From NCBI GenBank assembly GCA_030605745.1, contig JAUWHT010000395.1:1-5741 (forward strand): a DNA stretch of 5,741 nucleotides, read 5' to 3'. Position 1 is the first letter of the stretch; each line of letters begins with the position of its first letter. The position numbers were made by a program, and so were the translations under genes. The notes under the pieces were generated by a model. It did not search any database, was not told where the DNA came from, and was given only the letters and a program-made list of their open reading frames with translations. Positions 5,614 through 5,741 of this stretch are shown here, in pieces. The stretch is from Pirellulales bacterium (GTDB lineage Bacteria > Planctomycetota > Planctomycetia > Pirellulales > Thermoguttaceae).

Positions 5614-5637
5614 GTAGTGCCTCATGATGTTGGCAAG
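5614..5637 (+). repeat. Terminal inverted repeat of the right insertion-sequence copy
   Basis: Begins GTAGTGCCTCATGATG and ends TTGGCAAG. One mismatch to 444-467 (reverse complement) and one to 2-25, so it is the least diverged of the three visible ends. Confidence 0.85.
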
Positions 5638-5712
5638 AAATAGCGGGGTTGTTATGCTATTGCCTCCCCTGTTGCGCCTAAATGTGCTAGCAGCAGTGCG
5701 AGGAGGCTGGCG

Positions 5713-5741
5713 ATGGCAAGGAAAGATCGGAGCAACCAGCC
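5713..5741 (+). CDS. Transposase N-terminus, truncated by the window edge
   Basis: An ATG 6 nt after AGGAGG (5701-5706) begins MARKDRSNQ before the sequence ends. The left copy has the same start peptide and a similar ribosome site, which supports this as the true transposase start. Only nine codons are visible, so family and integrity rest on the comparison with the left copy, whose remnant shows a CxxC ribbon and a helix-turn-helix region. Confidence 0.6.

Larger units (their letters stand above)
5614..5741 (+). mobile_element. 5' end of a second copy of the insertion sequence, cut by the window edge
   Basis: These 128 bp match the minus strand of 467 to 343, with five substitutions and one 3-bp insertion (GCA at about 5693). 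They include the terminal repeat, the 75-nt leader, the Shine-Dalgarno and the start of the transposase. The copy is inverted relative to the left one. Its length and integrity cannot be judged here. Confidence 0.85.

Noticed and set aside
1..5741. CRISPR array, tRNA, rRNA, toxin-antitoxin pair or phage defence system
   Set aside because: No regularly spaced direct repeats, cloverleaf-like sequence, rRNA segments or matching small gene pairs were seen on either strand.

Overview
The window looks like chromosomal DNA from a GC-rich planctomycete-type bacterium, probably a Pirellulales-like lineage. This is an inference from three things: the GC-rich codon use, a twin-arginine exported orphan TIM-barrel-like protein beside housekeeping genes, and a phosphatidylserine decarboxylase with a long Arg/Trp-rich N-terminal extension. 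No rRNA or other phylogenetic marker is present to settle it.

Layout. Positions 2-467 hold a short, defective insertion-sequence copy with near-perfect 24-bp terminal inverted repeats and a broken transposase gene read leftward. Three minus-strand genes follow. In order of transcription they are a Tat-exported putative glycoside-hydrolase-like protein (4526 to 3000), enolase (eno, 2813 to 1530) and a divergent glucosamine-6-phosphate deaminase (NagB)-like protein (1419 to 490). A 21-bp perfect inverted repeat lies between eno and the NagB-like gene. A divergent intergenic region (4527-4632) separates these from a plus-strand phosphatidylserine decarboxylase gene (psd, 4633-5592). From 5614 to the window edge, the first 128 bp of a second copy of the same insertion sequence is seen, in opposite orientation to the first.

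How the genes fit together. eno (glycolysis) and psd (phosphatidylethanolamine synthesis) are housekeeping genes. The NagB-like protein may act on a sugar phosphate, but several catalytic and phosphate-binding positions differ from true NagB, so its reaction is not predictable. The Tat protein probably acts on a glycan outside the cytoplasm, but its substrate is unknown. I see no sign that these genes form one pathway or a defence, CRISPR or biosynthetic system.

The most interesting material is the small-repeat ecology. Both insertion-sequence copies abut the same 11-bp AT-rich motif with the same 2-nt offset and relative orientation. The psd stop codon lies inside that repeat family. A GC-rich palindrome forms part of a Tat signal peptide, and a long hairpin repeat sits between two co-oriented genes.
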